Below, in pieces: positions 1 through 9,048 of a stretch of 64,000 nucleotides of DNA. Every line of letters starts with the position of its first letter. Within the stretch, counting starts at the first letter, position 1. The position numbers and the translations under genes were made by a program. The DNA is from Chitinophaga eiseniae (GTDB lineage Bacteria; Bacteroidota; Bacteroidia; Chitinophagales; Chitinophagaceae), in assembly GCF_012641265.1 (NCBI RefSeq), contig NZ_JABAHZ010000004.1:434001-498000 (forward strand). The letters are read 5' to 3'. The notes beneath the pieces were generated by a model that saw only the letters and a program-made list of their open reading frames with translations, searched no databases and was not told where the DNA came from.

Positions 1-453
1 TTCACTTTTAAAAGAGATGTATTGAATCTCTATGACTCAGATACCTACGGCCGCTATGGTTGGGACCAGTCGGGTAACGAGTTTTCCAAATACGCGGTGT
101 CCGACCTCTCCAAAATGAATATCTGGCGCAAACCGGGCGACAAAGCCGAATATGCAAGAATGGATATCGGCACTTACCGCTATTACTACCGGGCCGACCA
201 GACTTTCTTCCTGGAGAAAGGAGATTATTTCCGTATCAAGAACATTTCTATGGGCTATGCACTTTCCCAGAAAGCATTGAAGCCGTTGCACCTGAGCAGA
301 CTGCGCTTCTATGGCCTGATGGACAATGTATACATTTTCCAGGCATCGAAGAAATTGCCGGATGCGGAAAATGTAAACCCCTATGGAGAGTATAACGGTG
401 TTGGCTATCCGAGCCCGCATAAATATACCCTGGGCATTGATGTAGGATTTTAA
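1..453 (+). CDS. SusC/RagA-type TonB-dependent receptor, C-terminal end only
   Basis: This is the last 150 codons of an outer-membrane TonB-dependent receptor. The frame is open from base 1, so the start lies to the left of the window. The end has the usual SusC pattern: an FRIKNISMGY-like strand, then a segment describing later barrel strands (LRFYGLMDNVYIF), a PYGEYNGVGYP loop and a final aromatic strand ending in phenylalanine. A SusD gene follows 19 bp downstream, the standard SusC/SusD order, so the pair should import an oligomer across the outer membrane. The substrate cannot be read from this fragment. The truncation is due to the window edge and is not a pseudogene. Confidence 0.9.
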   Translation, partial: FTFKRDVLNLYDSDTYGRYGWDQSGNEFSKYAVSDLSKMNIWRKPGDKAEYARMDIGTYRYYYRADQTFFLEKGDYFRIKNISMGYALSQKALKPLHLSRLRFYGLMDNVYIFQASKKLPDAENVNPYGEYNGVGYPSPHKYTLGIDVGF

Positions 454-472
454 ACACAGCTAAACATTTTTT

Positions 473-2044
473 ATGAAACGGATCTTCATTACACTCATCA
501 TAGCAACCGCATTTTTATCGTCCTGTAAAAAAATGCTGAACCAGGAACCGAAGGATACCACTTACGAGGAGAAATTCTGGAAGTCGGAAAATGACATGAA
601 GAAAGCGCTGGCAGGGGCTTATGCATCGTTGCGTTCCAACCTGCTGGACCAGGACTATTTGCATAACCTGGGTGATATGACCCTGGGTAGCGAGTACATC
701 GTGATTCAAAGCGCACCCTACTTCTCTAACTCCGATTGGAATTTGCAGGTGGGCAAGTTTGAAATGAACTATCTAGATGTATTCCGCAATTGGTCGAGGT
801 TTTACAGTACCATCCTCCAAACCAACCTGATGCTGCAAAAACTTCCGCTGGTACCAGACAATACCTTCCAGGACGACCCGGTAAAGGGACGCAGGAACAT
901 AGCCGGGCAAACCCTGTTTATTCGCTCCTATGTGTACTTCCAGCTGTTGCGTACTTTCGGGGATGTGCCGTTGGTAACCACGCCAGATCCCAATCCTATT
1001 GCCAACAAACCATTGGCGCGCACCGACAAAAACCTGGTAGTACAGCAGATCCTGAACGACCTGGACTCCGCCGCCAACTGCCTGGATATGTCGTATGAAG
1101 TAGAAACTACCCGGGGAACGGTACCCAACAAAGCCAGCGTGATGGCGCTGCAAGCCCAGGTATATCTGTGGCGAGCCTGCGTGATTAAACGGCCTGCTTT
1201 TGAAGCTACGCCGGATATGGACGATGTAAACAAAGCATCTGCCCTGATTGAAACCATTGTGAACAGTGGCTTGTACGGACTGGCTGCCCCCGGAGGAAAA
1301 ATAGATAGTATTCAGTATGCGAAAGTATTCACCGGTAACAGCCGGGAAAGCTTATTTGAACTGTATACCCGCTACGCTTATAATGAAGGTTCCAACAACC
1401 TCATGCCCATTAAGTTCCTGAGAACGCCTATCCTGGCAAAGACAGATTATCCCAACCTGGTCCTCGGCCCGAGTTACGTGAATAACCTGTTTCCAAGGAT
1501 TGTGCAGGTAGGACCCAACCCGGAAGATACAGTCACTAATACGGATATACGTAGAAAGGTATTCCTGTATGATGCGGATGGCGCCAATCCCATTTTTGTA
1601 AAGTACAGTAACGTGATTTATAATAATCCCAATCAACAGGCCGATCCTTACCTGGACAACAACGTGACTTTACTGCGTTATGCCGACTTACTATTAAGCA
1701 GGATGGAAATTGCGGTATATAAAGGGCAACTTGGATTGGCGTATTCACAGCTCAGGGACTTTCGCCAGAGCCGTAACCGCCCGCAGTTGGACTCCGCTAC
1801 TTTCGTGAGCGAAGCGCCGCTGTCGTATAACCGCCTGCTGGATGAAATTATGACAGAACGCGCCTGCGAACTGTTTATGGAAGGACAACTGTACTTCGAC
1901 GATGTAAGAATGAAGCGCTCTTTTGTGCCCTGGCTAACGCCCTCCCGCTATAACCAGGAAGGTTTCCTGCTGCCGCTGGATCCGGCGTTATTTAACAATA
2001 ACCGGCTGCTGGTGCAGAATAAATATTGGGCAGGTAAAATTTAA
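473..2044 (+). CDS. SusD/RagB family nutrient-binding outer-membrane lipoprotein
   Basis: A 523-residue SusD-type lipoprotein that should cap the preceding SusC channel and capture its ligand at the cell surface. It begins with a lipoprotein signal (LSSC, lipidated Cys18) followed by KK and the typical SusD opening (PKDTTYEEKFWKSENDMKKALAGAY). The middle contains the helical LFIRSYVYFQLLRTFGDVPLV segment, the classic SusD TPR signature, and the C-terminal part has the RACELFMEGQLYFDDVRM motif of the RagB/SusD C-terminal domain. The ATG at 473 lies 19 bp after the SusC stop. Two more lipoprotein genes follow at short spacing, so the four form one transcription unit. Confidence 0.95.
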   Translation: MKRIFITLIIATAFLSSCKKMLNQEPKDTTYEEKFWKSENDMKKALAGAYASLRSNLLDQDYLHNLGDMTLGSEYIVIQSAPYFSNSDWNLQVGKFEMNYLDVFRNWSRFYSTILQTNLMLQKLPLVPDNTFQDDPVKGRRNIAGQTLFIRSYVYFQLLRTFGDVPLVTTPDPNPIANKPLARTDKNLVVQQILNDLDSAANCLDMSYEVETTRGTVPNKASVMALQAQVYLWRACVIKRPAFEATPDMDDVNKASALIETIVNSGLYGLAAPGGKIDSIQYAKVFTGNSRESLFELYTRYAYNEGSNNLMPIKFLRTPILAKTDYPNLVLGPSYVNNLFPRIVQVGPNPEDTVTNTDIRRKVFLYDADGANPIFVKYSNVIYNNPNQQADPYLDNNVTLLRYADLLLSRMEIAVYKGQLGLAYSQLRDFRQSRNRPQLDSATFVSEAPLSYNRLLDEIMTERACELFMEGQLYFDDVRMKRSFVPWLTPSRYNQEGFLLPLDPALFNNNRLLVQNKYWAGKI

Positions 2045-2065
2045 TCATCCACAAAATTATTCATC

Positions 2066-2737
2066 ATGAAATATATTCACCTGCTACTCCTGTTGCTGCT
2101 GGCCCTCGCAGGATGTAAAAAAGATAACTACCTCGTGAATGATGGAGGTACTGATCTGGAGAGGATCAGGAAGATGTCGACCTACGATTTCCTGCGGGAA
2201 AGTAAGGTCCTGGATACGGTAGTACTACTGATAGACCGGGCGGGAATGAAGGACGAGATCAATGGAGATATTACTTTTTTCTCTCCCACTACCTATGGGG
2301 TAAACTCTTTTCTCAAACAGCAAACTATTGCCCTGCAAAGGCGTACCAATAATGAAAATATAAAGTTTACGCTCGATAGCCTGTCTGCAGATAGCATTAA
2401 ATTCTACCTGCGCCGGCACATTTTCAAAGGCGTCATAGATAAGAAAGCATTGACGTATACGAAGAAAAGTTTTACCAATGTAAATGGAGAAGGGAATTAT
2501 TATATCAACCTGGAGAAGTATTACATAGACGTTAGCGGTATTCGCTCTACCACCAACAGGATTCGGTTCCGGCGCATTTTTGGCCAGCCGGATGAAGACG
2601 TGCCGGATGGCGTGGAAAACCGGGAACCGGATTTTTATACCTATGTACAAACGTCGGAAGTCCGCACAGCTACTGGTATGGTGCATGTGTTGGATGCCGA
2701 CGCCAACTACGGATTTTATATTTATAGAGAAAACTAA
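2066..2737 (+). CDS. FAS1 (fasciclin)-like domain lipoprotein
   Basis: A 223-residue lipoprotein (lipobox ending at Cys17, then KKD) with one FAS1-like domain over about residues 35-215. Supporting features are an opening helix (MSTYDFLRESKVLDTVVLLIDRAG), the H1-like GDITFFSPTTYGVNSFL segment, the LRRHIFKGVI segment and a closing ATGMVHVLD strand, which together resemble fasciclin H1 and H2 boxes. It sits 21 bp after SusD and 12 bp before another lipoprotein. In Bacteroidota such genes travel with SusC/SusD loci and are thought to be accessory surface ligand-binding or adhesion proteins; this role is inferred here. The exact ligand is unknown. Confidence 0.75.
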   Translation: MKYIHLLLLLLLALAGCKKDNYLVNDGGTDLERIRKMSTYDFLRESKVLDTVVLLIDRAGMKDEINGDITFFSPTTYGVNSFLKQQTIALQRRTNNENIKFTLDSLSADSIKFYLRRHIFKGVIDKKALTYTKKSFTNVNGEGNYYINLEKYYIDVSGIRSTTNRIRFRRIFGQPDEDVPDGVENREPDFYTYVQTSEVRTATGMVHVLDADANYGFYIYREN

Positions 2738-2749
2738 AATCAGCGAAGT

Positions 2750-3709
2750 ATGAAATATATCTTATTCGCAATCATGGCAGGGGTGTTGCTGGTGGCGGGT
2801 TGTACCAAAGTGCAGGAAGGTTTTTTAAGCGATGGTATCCGTTATAAAAGCCCTGAAATATTTATTCCCAAAGGAATTACAGCGCGTTATCCCGGTATTC
2901 TTTTCGATGGATCTACGCCACCGGTAAAGTTCGAGATCCTGGATATGCGACCGGTGGAAGGGGGGAAGTTGCCGGCAGCCTTTAGTACCAAATACCCGGT
3001 ATGGGTGTTCAAAGATAAAATGTCGTTCAACCCGGATACAGATACCACCATTGCGCTGTTGCGCGCCAAGCAGGATAGCCTGCAGGAATTGCCCTTCGAG
3101 TTTAACCCGGTAAATGGAGGGTTCCTGTTTAAAGCGCCGTCGGCCAACTTACCCAACGGCGTGTATGAATTTGATGTGAAGGCGACCAATGTAAATGGCA
3201 GCAAAGTGTACAAGAACCTGGCCCGCCTGCATATCGAAGACCCGGAATATATCCGGATGACAGAAGTGCCGGTGATTCCCGGCTATGATTCGGTAACCAA
3301 TACCTTCCCTGGGGCGGTCCAGGGAACAATGGAACTAAAGCGCATCTCCCCGCAGGGTACCCAGGTGATGCTGAAGATCATGGACAAAAATGGTAAGCTG
3401 TTCAACCCCAAAAACGGGGAAGTGATTACCCGTGGCGATCGCCCTTCTTTTAAATCTTATGCCAGGTTTAACCCGGTGATTGTGACGGATACCGCCCTGA
3501 TTACAGATTATGCCATTGCTCCCTATCCGGCCAAGCTGATTCCAGGTTATGTGAACTACCTGATTTACTACCGTATACCCGCCTGGTTTATTAAAATGGA
3601 TGGAGCAGCTCCCAAAGCCTGGTCGGCCAACCCACGTTTTGGCTTCCAGATCGTGTTTGAGGGCACTTATGAGGTGATTATCCATTTACCCAATGTAGCC
3701 AAGCTGTAA
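2750..3709 (+). CDS. SusC/D-linked surface lipoprotein, probably DUF5007-like
   Basis: A 319-residue lipoprotein (LVAGC, Cys18) with no catalytic motif that I recognise. Near the N-terminus it has the pattern VQEGFLSDGIRYKSPEIFIPKG, which I associate from memory with the DUF5007 family found downstream of SusD and fasciclin genes; this assignment is tentative. The rest looks all-beta, with an Ig-like segment around residues 120-165 (LPNGVYEFDVKATNVNGSKVYKNLARL) and a further beta domain up to the C-terminus. It is the last gene of the SusC-SusD-FAS1 unit and is followed by two hairpins. It is probably a surface glycan- or ligand-binding accessory protein, but nothing in the sequence defines what it binds. 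Confidence 0.6.
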   Translation: MKYILFAIMAGVLLVAGCTKVQEGFLSDGIRYKSPEIFIPKGITARYPGILFDGSTPPVKFEILDMRPVEGGKLPAAFSTKYPVWVFKDKMSFNPDTDTTIALLRAKQDSLQELPFEFNPVNGGFLFKAPSANLPNGVYEFDVKATNVNGSKVYKNLARLHIEDPEYIRMTEVPVIPGYDSVTNTFPGAVQGTMELKRISPQGTQVMLKIMDKNGKLFNPKNGEVITRGDRPSFKSYARFNPVIVTDTALITDYAIAPYPAKLIPGYVNYLIYYRIPAWFIKMDGAAPKAWSANPRFGFQIVFEGTYEVIIHLPNVAKL

Positions 3710-3712
3710 AAG

Positions 3713-3751
3713 AGCAGAAAGCTGGAGGTTTTAAGCCTTCAGCTTTCTGCT
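3713..3751 (+). terminator. Hairpin directly after the SusC/D operon
   Basis: An inverted repeat with 16-nt arms (3713-3728 and 3736-3751) around a 7-nt loop, with a single G-T wobble pair. It starts 3 bp after the stop codon at 3709. There is no T tract after it, so it may act as an RNA-stabilising 3' end hairpin, with the second hairpin downstream doing the termination. Confidence 0.6.
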
Positions 3752-3767
3752 TCTAAGATAAAATGCA

Positions 3768-3808
3768 AGGAATACTCGTTAATATCTACGCAGTATTCCT
3801 CTTTTTTT
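3768..3808 (+). terminator. Rho-independent terminator
   Basis: A 9-bp perfect stem (3768-3776 with 3792-3800) is followed at once by CTTTTTTT. This is the canonical terminator layout and closes the first SusC/D unit before the arabinosidase promoter. Confidence 0.75.
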
Positions 3809-3840
3809 ATAAATAATTTTATTTGTCATATTGACAATTA

Positions 3841-3848
3841 TATATTTG
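3841..3848 (+). promoter_or_regulatory. Bacteroidota -7 element (TATATTTG) for the arabinosidase unit
   Basis: TATATTTG matches the TAnnTTTG consensus exactly. It lies downstream of the terminator and 59 bp before the chosen start of the GH127 gene. A TTTG at 3822-3825 is nearer than the usual spacing (15 bp), so the -33 box is uncertain. Confidence 0.6.
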
Positions 3849-3907
3849 CACATACTTGTCAACCATAAATCCAATTTCTATATTAGGTGTTCATAAAGAT
3901 AAAAGGT

Positions 3908-6322
3908 ATGAGATCATTTTTGGGGAAGATGGCGTTAGCAGGCGCCGGTATGCTTTTAGGCAACACGGGATTGCAGGCTCAGCTGCAAAAAGATTATCCG
4001 ATAAAACCAGTAGCCTTTACACAGGTAAAGGTGAATGATAATTTCTGGGCGCCGAAAATAAGGACCAACGCCAGCGTTACCATCCCATATACACTGGACC
4101 AATGCAGGAAAACAGGCAGGATAGATAATTTCCTGCGGGCAGCCGGCAAATTACCAGGCGATAAATTCACCGAGTATCCTTTTGACGATACAGATTTATA
4201 TAAAATTATTGAAGGTGCTTCCTATGGGCTGCAAACGCAACCCAACCCGGCACTGGAACGGTACCTCGATACCCTGATTACCATCATCGGCAATGCCCAG
4301 GAAAAGGATGGCTACCTCTATACCTTCCGCACCATGAAAGCGGCTAAACCACATGACTGGATAGGTAGTAAACGTTGGGAAAAAGAAGAAGACCTGAGCC
4401 ATGAACTATATAACGCCGGCCACCTGTTTGAAGCAGCCGTAGCACACTACCAGGCCACCGGTAAAAGAACCCTGCTCAACATTGCCATCCGGAATGCCGA
4501 TCTGCTGGTGAAAGATTTTGGATGGGGAAAAGAAGAAAAGTTCCCCGGTCACCAGATCGTGGAAACCGGCCTTACCCGCCTGTACCGGGTTACCGGCAAT
4601 AAGTCGTACCTCGACCTGGCCAAATTTTTCCTCGATGTACGCGGTCCTGGCACCAAAGACAGCCAGGAATACAACCAGGCCTACAAGAAAGTGGTCGATC
4701 AGCATGAAGCCGTAGGCCATGCCGTTCGCGCTACCTACATGTATACCGGCATGGCCGATGTTGCTGCCCTTACCGGCGACCGCAAATACTTATCCGCCAT
4801 CGACGATATCTGGGAAGATGTGGTGGACAAAAAATTATACATTACCGGCGGTATTGGCGCCACTGGCGCCGGCGAGGCTTTCGGCGCTGCGTATGAACTC
4901 CCGAACATGTCGGCCTACGCCGAAACCTGTGCCGCTATTGCCAACGTATACTGGAACAGCCGTATGTTCCTGCTCCATGGCGACTCTAAATACATAGATG
5001 TACTGGAACGTACCCTGTATAACGGGTTGTTGTCAGGAGTATCTATCAGCGGTGATCGTTTCTTCTATCCCAATCCGCTGGCTTCAATGGGGCAACACCA
5101 GCGCAGTGCCTGGTTTGGATGCGCCTGCTGTATTTCTAATATGACCCGCTTCCTGCCTTCTATGCCAGGGTATGTATATGCACAGAAAGACAATGATTTA
5201 TACGTAAATCTCTTTGTAGGCGATGCTGCCACCATCCAGCTGAAAGCCGGTAAAGTAGGCATTGTACAACAAACCGACTATCCCTGGAACGGGAAAGATG
5301 ATATCACCATCAACACGGCAAAACCTACGGCCTTTACGCTGAAAGTACGCATTCCCGGATGGGCGGAAAACCACCCGGTACCCGGTAACCTTTATTTCGA
5401 GGAAGACAGCTCCGCAGTCACTATTCCCATCCTGTTGAATGGTCAGCCACTCCATTATACCGTGGAGAAAGGCTATGCGGTGATTAAACGCACCTGGAAA
5501 AAAGGAGATAAGGTAACGCTCAACTTACCAATGGACGTGAAGAAGGTGTTGGCAGCAGCGCCCGTGAAAGACGATCAATACCGCTTTGCACTGGAACGCG
5601 GGCCTATCATGTATTGCCTGGAAGGACCGGATAATAGAGATGCCACGGTACAGAATATCGTAGTGGCAAAAGACGCCGCCGTAACTCCCGTCTTCCAAAC
5701 CAGCCTGCTCAACGGTGTAATGACCCTGCAAATGCCGGGCAGCTCTGCGAGCCGGCAGCTGAATACCGACGCGCTGATCAACAGCCAGCAAACGGTAACG
5801 GCTATACCGTATTATTCCTGGGCTAACCGCGGTCCCGCTGAAATGACGGTTTGGATTCCATTTGAAGCTGCCGCCGCCCGTCCTAAGCCTGCACCTACCA
5901 TTGCATCTAAAAGCAAGATCAGCGCATCGGTAAAGAATCAGCGCATGCTGATGGCCCTCAATGACCAATACGAACCAAAGGACTCTAAAGATAACAGCGC
6001 CCTGTATTTACATTGGTGGCCAGCAAAAGGCAGCAGCGAATGGGTGCAGTACGACTTCGACAGCGCTCATACCATCAGCCGTACCAAAGTATATTGGTAT
6101 GATGATGGTCCCTTCGGTGGCTGCCGCATCCCGGCCGCCTGGAAACTGTACTACAAACAGGGCAGTGAGTGGGTGCCGGTAAAGAATACCACGCCCTATA
6201 CGACAGAGAAAGACAAGTACAATGTAGTATCCTTCGAACCGGTAACGACTACCGCCCTGAAGCTGGAAGTGCAGCTGCCGGCCGACAATTCGTCGGGTAT
6301 TCACGAATGGATAGTGGAATAA
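3908..6322 (+). CDS. GH127-family beta-L-arabinofuranosidase (DUF1680), secreted
   Basis: A predicted zinc-dependent retaining glycoside hydrolase that removes beta-L-arabinofuranose from plant glycans, acting in the periplasm or at the surface. With the ATG at 3908 the protein has 804 residues and a signal peptide ending near QAQ. An upstream GTG at 3887 would add seven residues, but the ATG fits the signal peptide better. The family's metal and catalytic residues are all visible: Glu339 and Cys341 in ETCAAIAN, and Cys407-Cys408 in CACC, matching the Glu/Cys/Cys/Cys set known from HypBA1, in which one of the CC pair is the nucleophile. The last 110 residues look like a discoidin-type carbohydrate-binding domain. 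A GH51 gene follows after 12 bp. Confidence 0.9.
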   Translation: MRSFLGKMALAGAGMLLGNTGLQAQLQKDYPIKPVAFTQVKVNDNFWAPKIRTNASVTIPYTLDQCRKTGRIDNFLRAAGKLPGDKFTEYPFDDTDLYKIIEGASYGLQTQPNPALERYLDTLITIIGNAQEKDGYLYTFRTMKAAKPHDWIGSKRWEKEEDLSHELYNAGHLFEAAVAHYQATGKRTLLNIAIRNADLLVKDFGWGKEEKFPGHQIVETGLTRLYRVTGNKSYLDLAKFFLDVRGPGTKDSQEYNQAYKKVVDQHEAVGHAVRATYMYTGMADVAALTGDRKYLSAIDDIWEDVVDKKLYITGGIGATGAGEAFGAAYELPNMSAYAETCAAIANVYWNSRMFLLHGDSKYIDVLERTLYNGLLSGVSISGDRFFYPNPLASMGQHQRSAWFGCACCISNMTRFLPSMPGYVYAQKDNDLYVNLFVGDAATIQLKAGKVGIVQQTDYPWNGKDDITINTAKPTAFTLKVRIPGWAENHPVPGNLYFEEDSSAVTIPILLNGQPLHYTVEKGYAVIKRTWKKGDKVTLNLPMDVKKVLAAAPVKDDQYRFALERGPIMYCLEGPDNRDATVQNIVVAKDAAVTPVFQTSLLNGVMTLQMPGSSASRQLNTDALINSQQTVTAIPYYSWANRGPAEMTVWIPFEAAAARPKPAPTIASKSKISASVKNQRMLMALNDQYEPKDSKDNSALYLHWWPAKGSSEWVQYDFDSAHTISRTKVYWYDDGPFGGCRIPAAWKLYYKQGSEWVPVKNTTPYTTEKDKYNVVSFEPVTTTALKLEVQLPADNSSGIHEWIVE

Positions 6323-6334
6323 TAAAATAAACGC

Positions 6335-8884
6335 ATGAAACAGGGTTATCTTGCCGCCATCGGGTTGCTGATGGGGTGCTACCATACTATGGCCCAATCC
6401 AGGGCTGATATCCATGTTAATACAACGGTAAAGGGAGCTACGGTGCCCGCCACCCTGCATGGTATTTTCTTCGAAGAAATCAGCCACGCCGGGGAAGGTG
6501 GATTGTATGCAGAAATGGTGCAAAACCGGGGCTTCGAAGATCATGTGATCCCTGCCGGTACCCGCCTGGAAAACGGTTGGCTGCAACCTTTCCCGGCAAA
6601 GCCCCACTTCATGCTGGGGCAGCCTTCCGACTGGAAAATGGAATGGCCCGTTCATAGCCAATGGCCGGCATGGCATGTTGAGAACAAAGGCCTGCAGCTT
6701 TCACTGGCAACGGATCATCCCTTACATCCCGCTACGCCGCATGCTTTGCAGGTAGATATAACTGCGATGGATACACGCAATTATCCTTCCCTGGTCAATG
6801 AAGGATTCTGGGGAATGAAAATTACGCAGGGAGAATCTTACCGCCTGTCGCTCTTTGCGGATAACGTAAAGGGTTATACGGGAAAGGTTACGATATCCCT
6901 GCAATCGGCTACCGGTAAGGTATTGGCCGATACGACGTTTAGCATTACCAGCCCCGCTTCCTGGCAGCAGTACGCAGCAGTACTTACTGCAAAAGAAAGC
7001 GATCCGGCAGGTAAACTGGTGCTCTCTTTCCATAACAAGGGTACGCTATTACTCGACATGGTATCACTGTTTCCTGTTCATACTTTCCGCAACCGCCCCA
7101 ATGGCATGCGCAACGACCTGGCCACACTCATTGCGCGCATGAAGCCGGCCTTTGTACGCTGGCCCGGCGGCTGTTATGTAGAAGGCATTACCGTGGAAAG
7201 TGCACCTGACTGGAAAAATACCATTGGTCCACTGGAGCAACGGGTGCCCACGTATAGCCCATGGGGTTATTGGAGCAGCAACGGGTTCGGCTACCACGAA
7301 TACCTGCAGTTTTGCGAAGATATTAACGCCGCGGCGTTGTATGTGTTCAACGTAGGGATTTCCTGCGAATACCGCAGCGGTACCTTCCTCCCGGAAGACA
7401 GTCTCGCCCCGGTAATACAAAATGCACTCGATGCCATTGAATATGCGATAGGACCGGTGACTTCCCGCTGGGGGAAAGTACGCGCCGCCAACGGCCACCC
7501 GGCGCCATTTCCGCTTAAATACGTAGAAGTAGGCAACGAGCAGCACGGGCCGGCCTATGCCAAAAGATATAATAAATTTTACGACGCCCTCCATGCCAGG
7601 TATCCGCAGATCGGCATCATTGCCAGCATGGGTATTGGCGATGTAAACCGCCATACGCTCGACAGTATGCAGCATACGGATATCGTAGACGAACATGCCT
7701 ATAAAGATGCCGGCTGGAGCTTGCGTAACTTCGACCATTTCGATCGTTATAAACGGGGCAACTGGAAAATGTATGTAGGCGAATATGCTACCAATGCCGG
7801 CGTAGGCAGCGGTAACCTGCAGGCGGCTCTCAGCGATGCGGTATATGTAATGAGCATGGAAAAAAACGCCGACCTGGTCAACATGAGCAGCTATGCACCT
7901 TTACTGGTGAACGAGCATGACGTAGACTGGCCCGTGAACCTGATTCACTTTGATGCCGCCAACAGCTTCGCAAGGATCTCTTATTATGCCCTCAACCTGC
8001 TCAACGATCATAAAGCTTCTTATAACTACCCTGTTACGACCACCCTGCAACCCGAAATGCTGGTAAAACCACGGTTTTCAGGCGGTATCGGTCTCGCTAC
8101 CTGGGATACGGAAGCAGATTATAAAGACATTGTAGTCGTGGAGAATAAGGATACAGTATACAACAGCGGCAAAGATCCGCAATGGATAGACTGGCTCCCG
8201 GTAAGAGGCCAGTGGAAAAAATCCGGAAGCATTTTGGGACAAACAGCCGAAGGTCCCCAACAACTGGCCATCCTGAAAGATCATCACTTCAACGCCTATA
8301 CGCTGACTTTAAAAGCGCGTAAAACTAGTGGCGTTAACGCCTTCATTATTCCTTTTGCCGTAAAGGATACCAATACCTGCCTGCGGGCGCATATTGGCTC
8401 CTGGCTCAACTCTCACGCGGTGTTTGAAAGTCTCACCAACGGAGAAGAGGTGGCCGGTATCAGCAATCCGGTAAGATTGAAAGCCCCCCTGGAAAAAGAC
8501 CGCTGGTACAATATCCGGCTGGAAGTAGGCGCGGAAGAAGTGAAATGTTATGTGGCGGATACCCTGTTAATGACCTATCGGGAACCACAAAAATTATTTG
8601 CCATCGCCGGAAAGGAGGAATCAACCGGTGACATCATCCTGAAAATAGTCAATGCTTCAGAAAGCCCGGTAAGCACCGATATTCACCTGGATGGGAAGGA
8701 GACGGTAAGCTCCGTGGCGAAGGTAATTACCCTTACGGGAGACAGGCCTGGCGCAGAAAATTCGTTTGCAACGCCCACCGCCTACGTGCCACAGAGCAGC
8801 ACCATCACTAACGCCGGTACAAACTTTACCTGGACGGCGCCCGCTTTATCGGTAAATATTATCCGGTTAAAGCCGCGCGGGTAA
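6335..8884 (+). CDS. GH51 alpha-L-arabinofuranosidase with inserted LamG-like domain
   Basis: A secreted exo-alpha-L-arabinofuranosidase of 849 residues; the signal peptide ends near MAQS. The N-terminal GH51 pattern is clear (LHGIFFEEISHAGEGGLYAE), followed by a carbohydrate-binding beta domain at about 100-230 and the catalytic barrel (VRWPGGCYVEG). Glu402 in VGNEQHGP is the expected acid/base and Glu483 in GEYATNAG the expected nucleophile. The C-terminal beta domain is interrupted at about residues 615-750 by a concanavalin/LamG-like module (WKKSGSILGQ to VADTLLMTY). Together with the GH127 gene upstream it would strip both alpha- and beta-linked arabinofuranose. No SusC/D gene shares this unit. 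Confidence 0.92.
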   Translation: MKQGYLAAIGLLMGCYHTMAQSRADIHVNTTVKGATVPATLHGIFFEEISHAGEGGLYAEMVQNRGFEDHVIPAGTRLENGWLQPFPAKPHFMLGQPSDWKMEWPVHSQWPAWHVENKGLQLSLATDHPLHPATPHALQVDITAMDTRNYPSLVNEGFWGMKITQGESYRLSLFADNVKGYTGKVTISLQSATGKVLADTTFSITSPASWQQYAAVLTAKESDPAGKLVLSFHNKGTLLLDMVSLFPVHTFRNRPNGMRNDLATLIARMKPAFVRWPGGCYVEGITVESAPDWKNTIGPLEQRVPTYSPWGYWSSNGFGYHEYLQFCEDINAAALYVFNVGISCEYRSGTFLPEDSLAPVIQNALDAIEYAIGPVTSRWGKVRAANGHPAPFPLKYVEVGNEQHGPAYAKRYNKFYDALHARYPQIGIIASMGIGDVNRHTLDSMQHTDIVDEHAYKDAGWSLRNFDHFDRYKRGNWKMYVGEYATNAGVGSGNLQAALSDAVYVMSMEKNADLVNMSSYAPLLVNEHDVDWPVNLIHFDAANSFARISYYALNLLNDHKASYNYPVTTTLQPEMLVKPRFSGGIGLATWDTEADYKDIVVVENKDTVYNSGKDPQWIDWLPVRGQWKKSGSILGQTAEGPQQLAILKDHHFNAYTLTLKARKTSGVNAFIIPFAVKDTNTCLRAHIGSWLNSHAVFESLTNGEEVAGISNPVRLKAPLEKDRWYNIRLEVGAEEVKCYVADTLLMTYREPQKLFAIAGKEESTGDIILKIVNASESPVSTDIHLDGKETVSSVAKVITLTGDRPGAENSFATPTAYVPQSSTITNAGTNFTWTAPALSVNIIRLKPRG

Positions 8885-8929
8885 CCTGCGCAACTGGCTA
8901 TCCGCCAGATAAGCAACTTAAATGATAAC

Positions 8930-8962
8930 AAAGCGGTGATAGTCAGTGGCTATCACCGCTTT
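8930..8962 (+). terminator. Hairpin after the arabinosidase unit
   Basis: A perfect 13-bp stem (8930-8942 with 8950-8962) around a 7-nt loop lies 45 bp after the GH51 stop. The downstream sequence is only moderately T-rich. It separates the arabinosidases from the XrtN genes. Confidence 0.65.
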
Positions 8963-9048
8963 GCTATTATCCGGAAAAAATATTTTTATACTTTGTAGTG
9001 CAAAGTGCTTTTTATTTTATAATTTTACCCCGTATTCAAAAACTGTAT

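Noticed and set aside
1-453. Truncated SusC at the left edge as a pseudogene
   Set aside because: The frame is open from base 1 and the C-terminus is normal; the truncation is the window boundary. The same holds for the SusC at 62508-64000.
790-1098. Small overlapping reading frames inside long genes on either strand
   Set aside because: They lie inside well-supported genes and show no motif, signal peptide or independent promoter; the same reasoning removes all similar frames in the window.
8998-9048. GTG start giving a longer VIT protein
   Set aside because: The extra 17 residues have no signal or conserved feature, and the ATG at 9049 gives a normal start before the first membrane segment.
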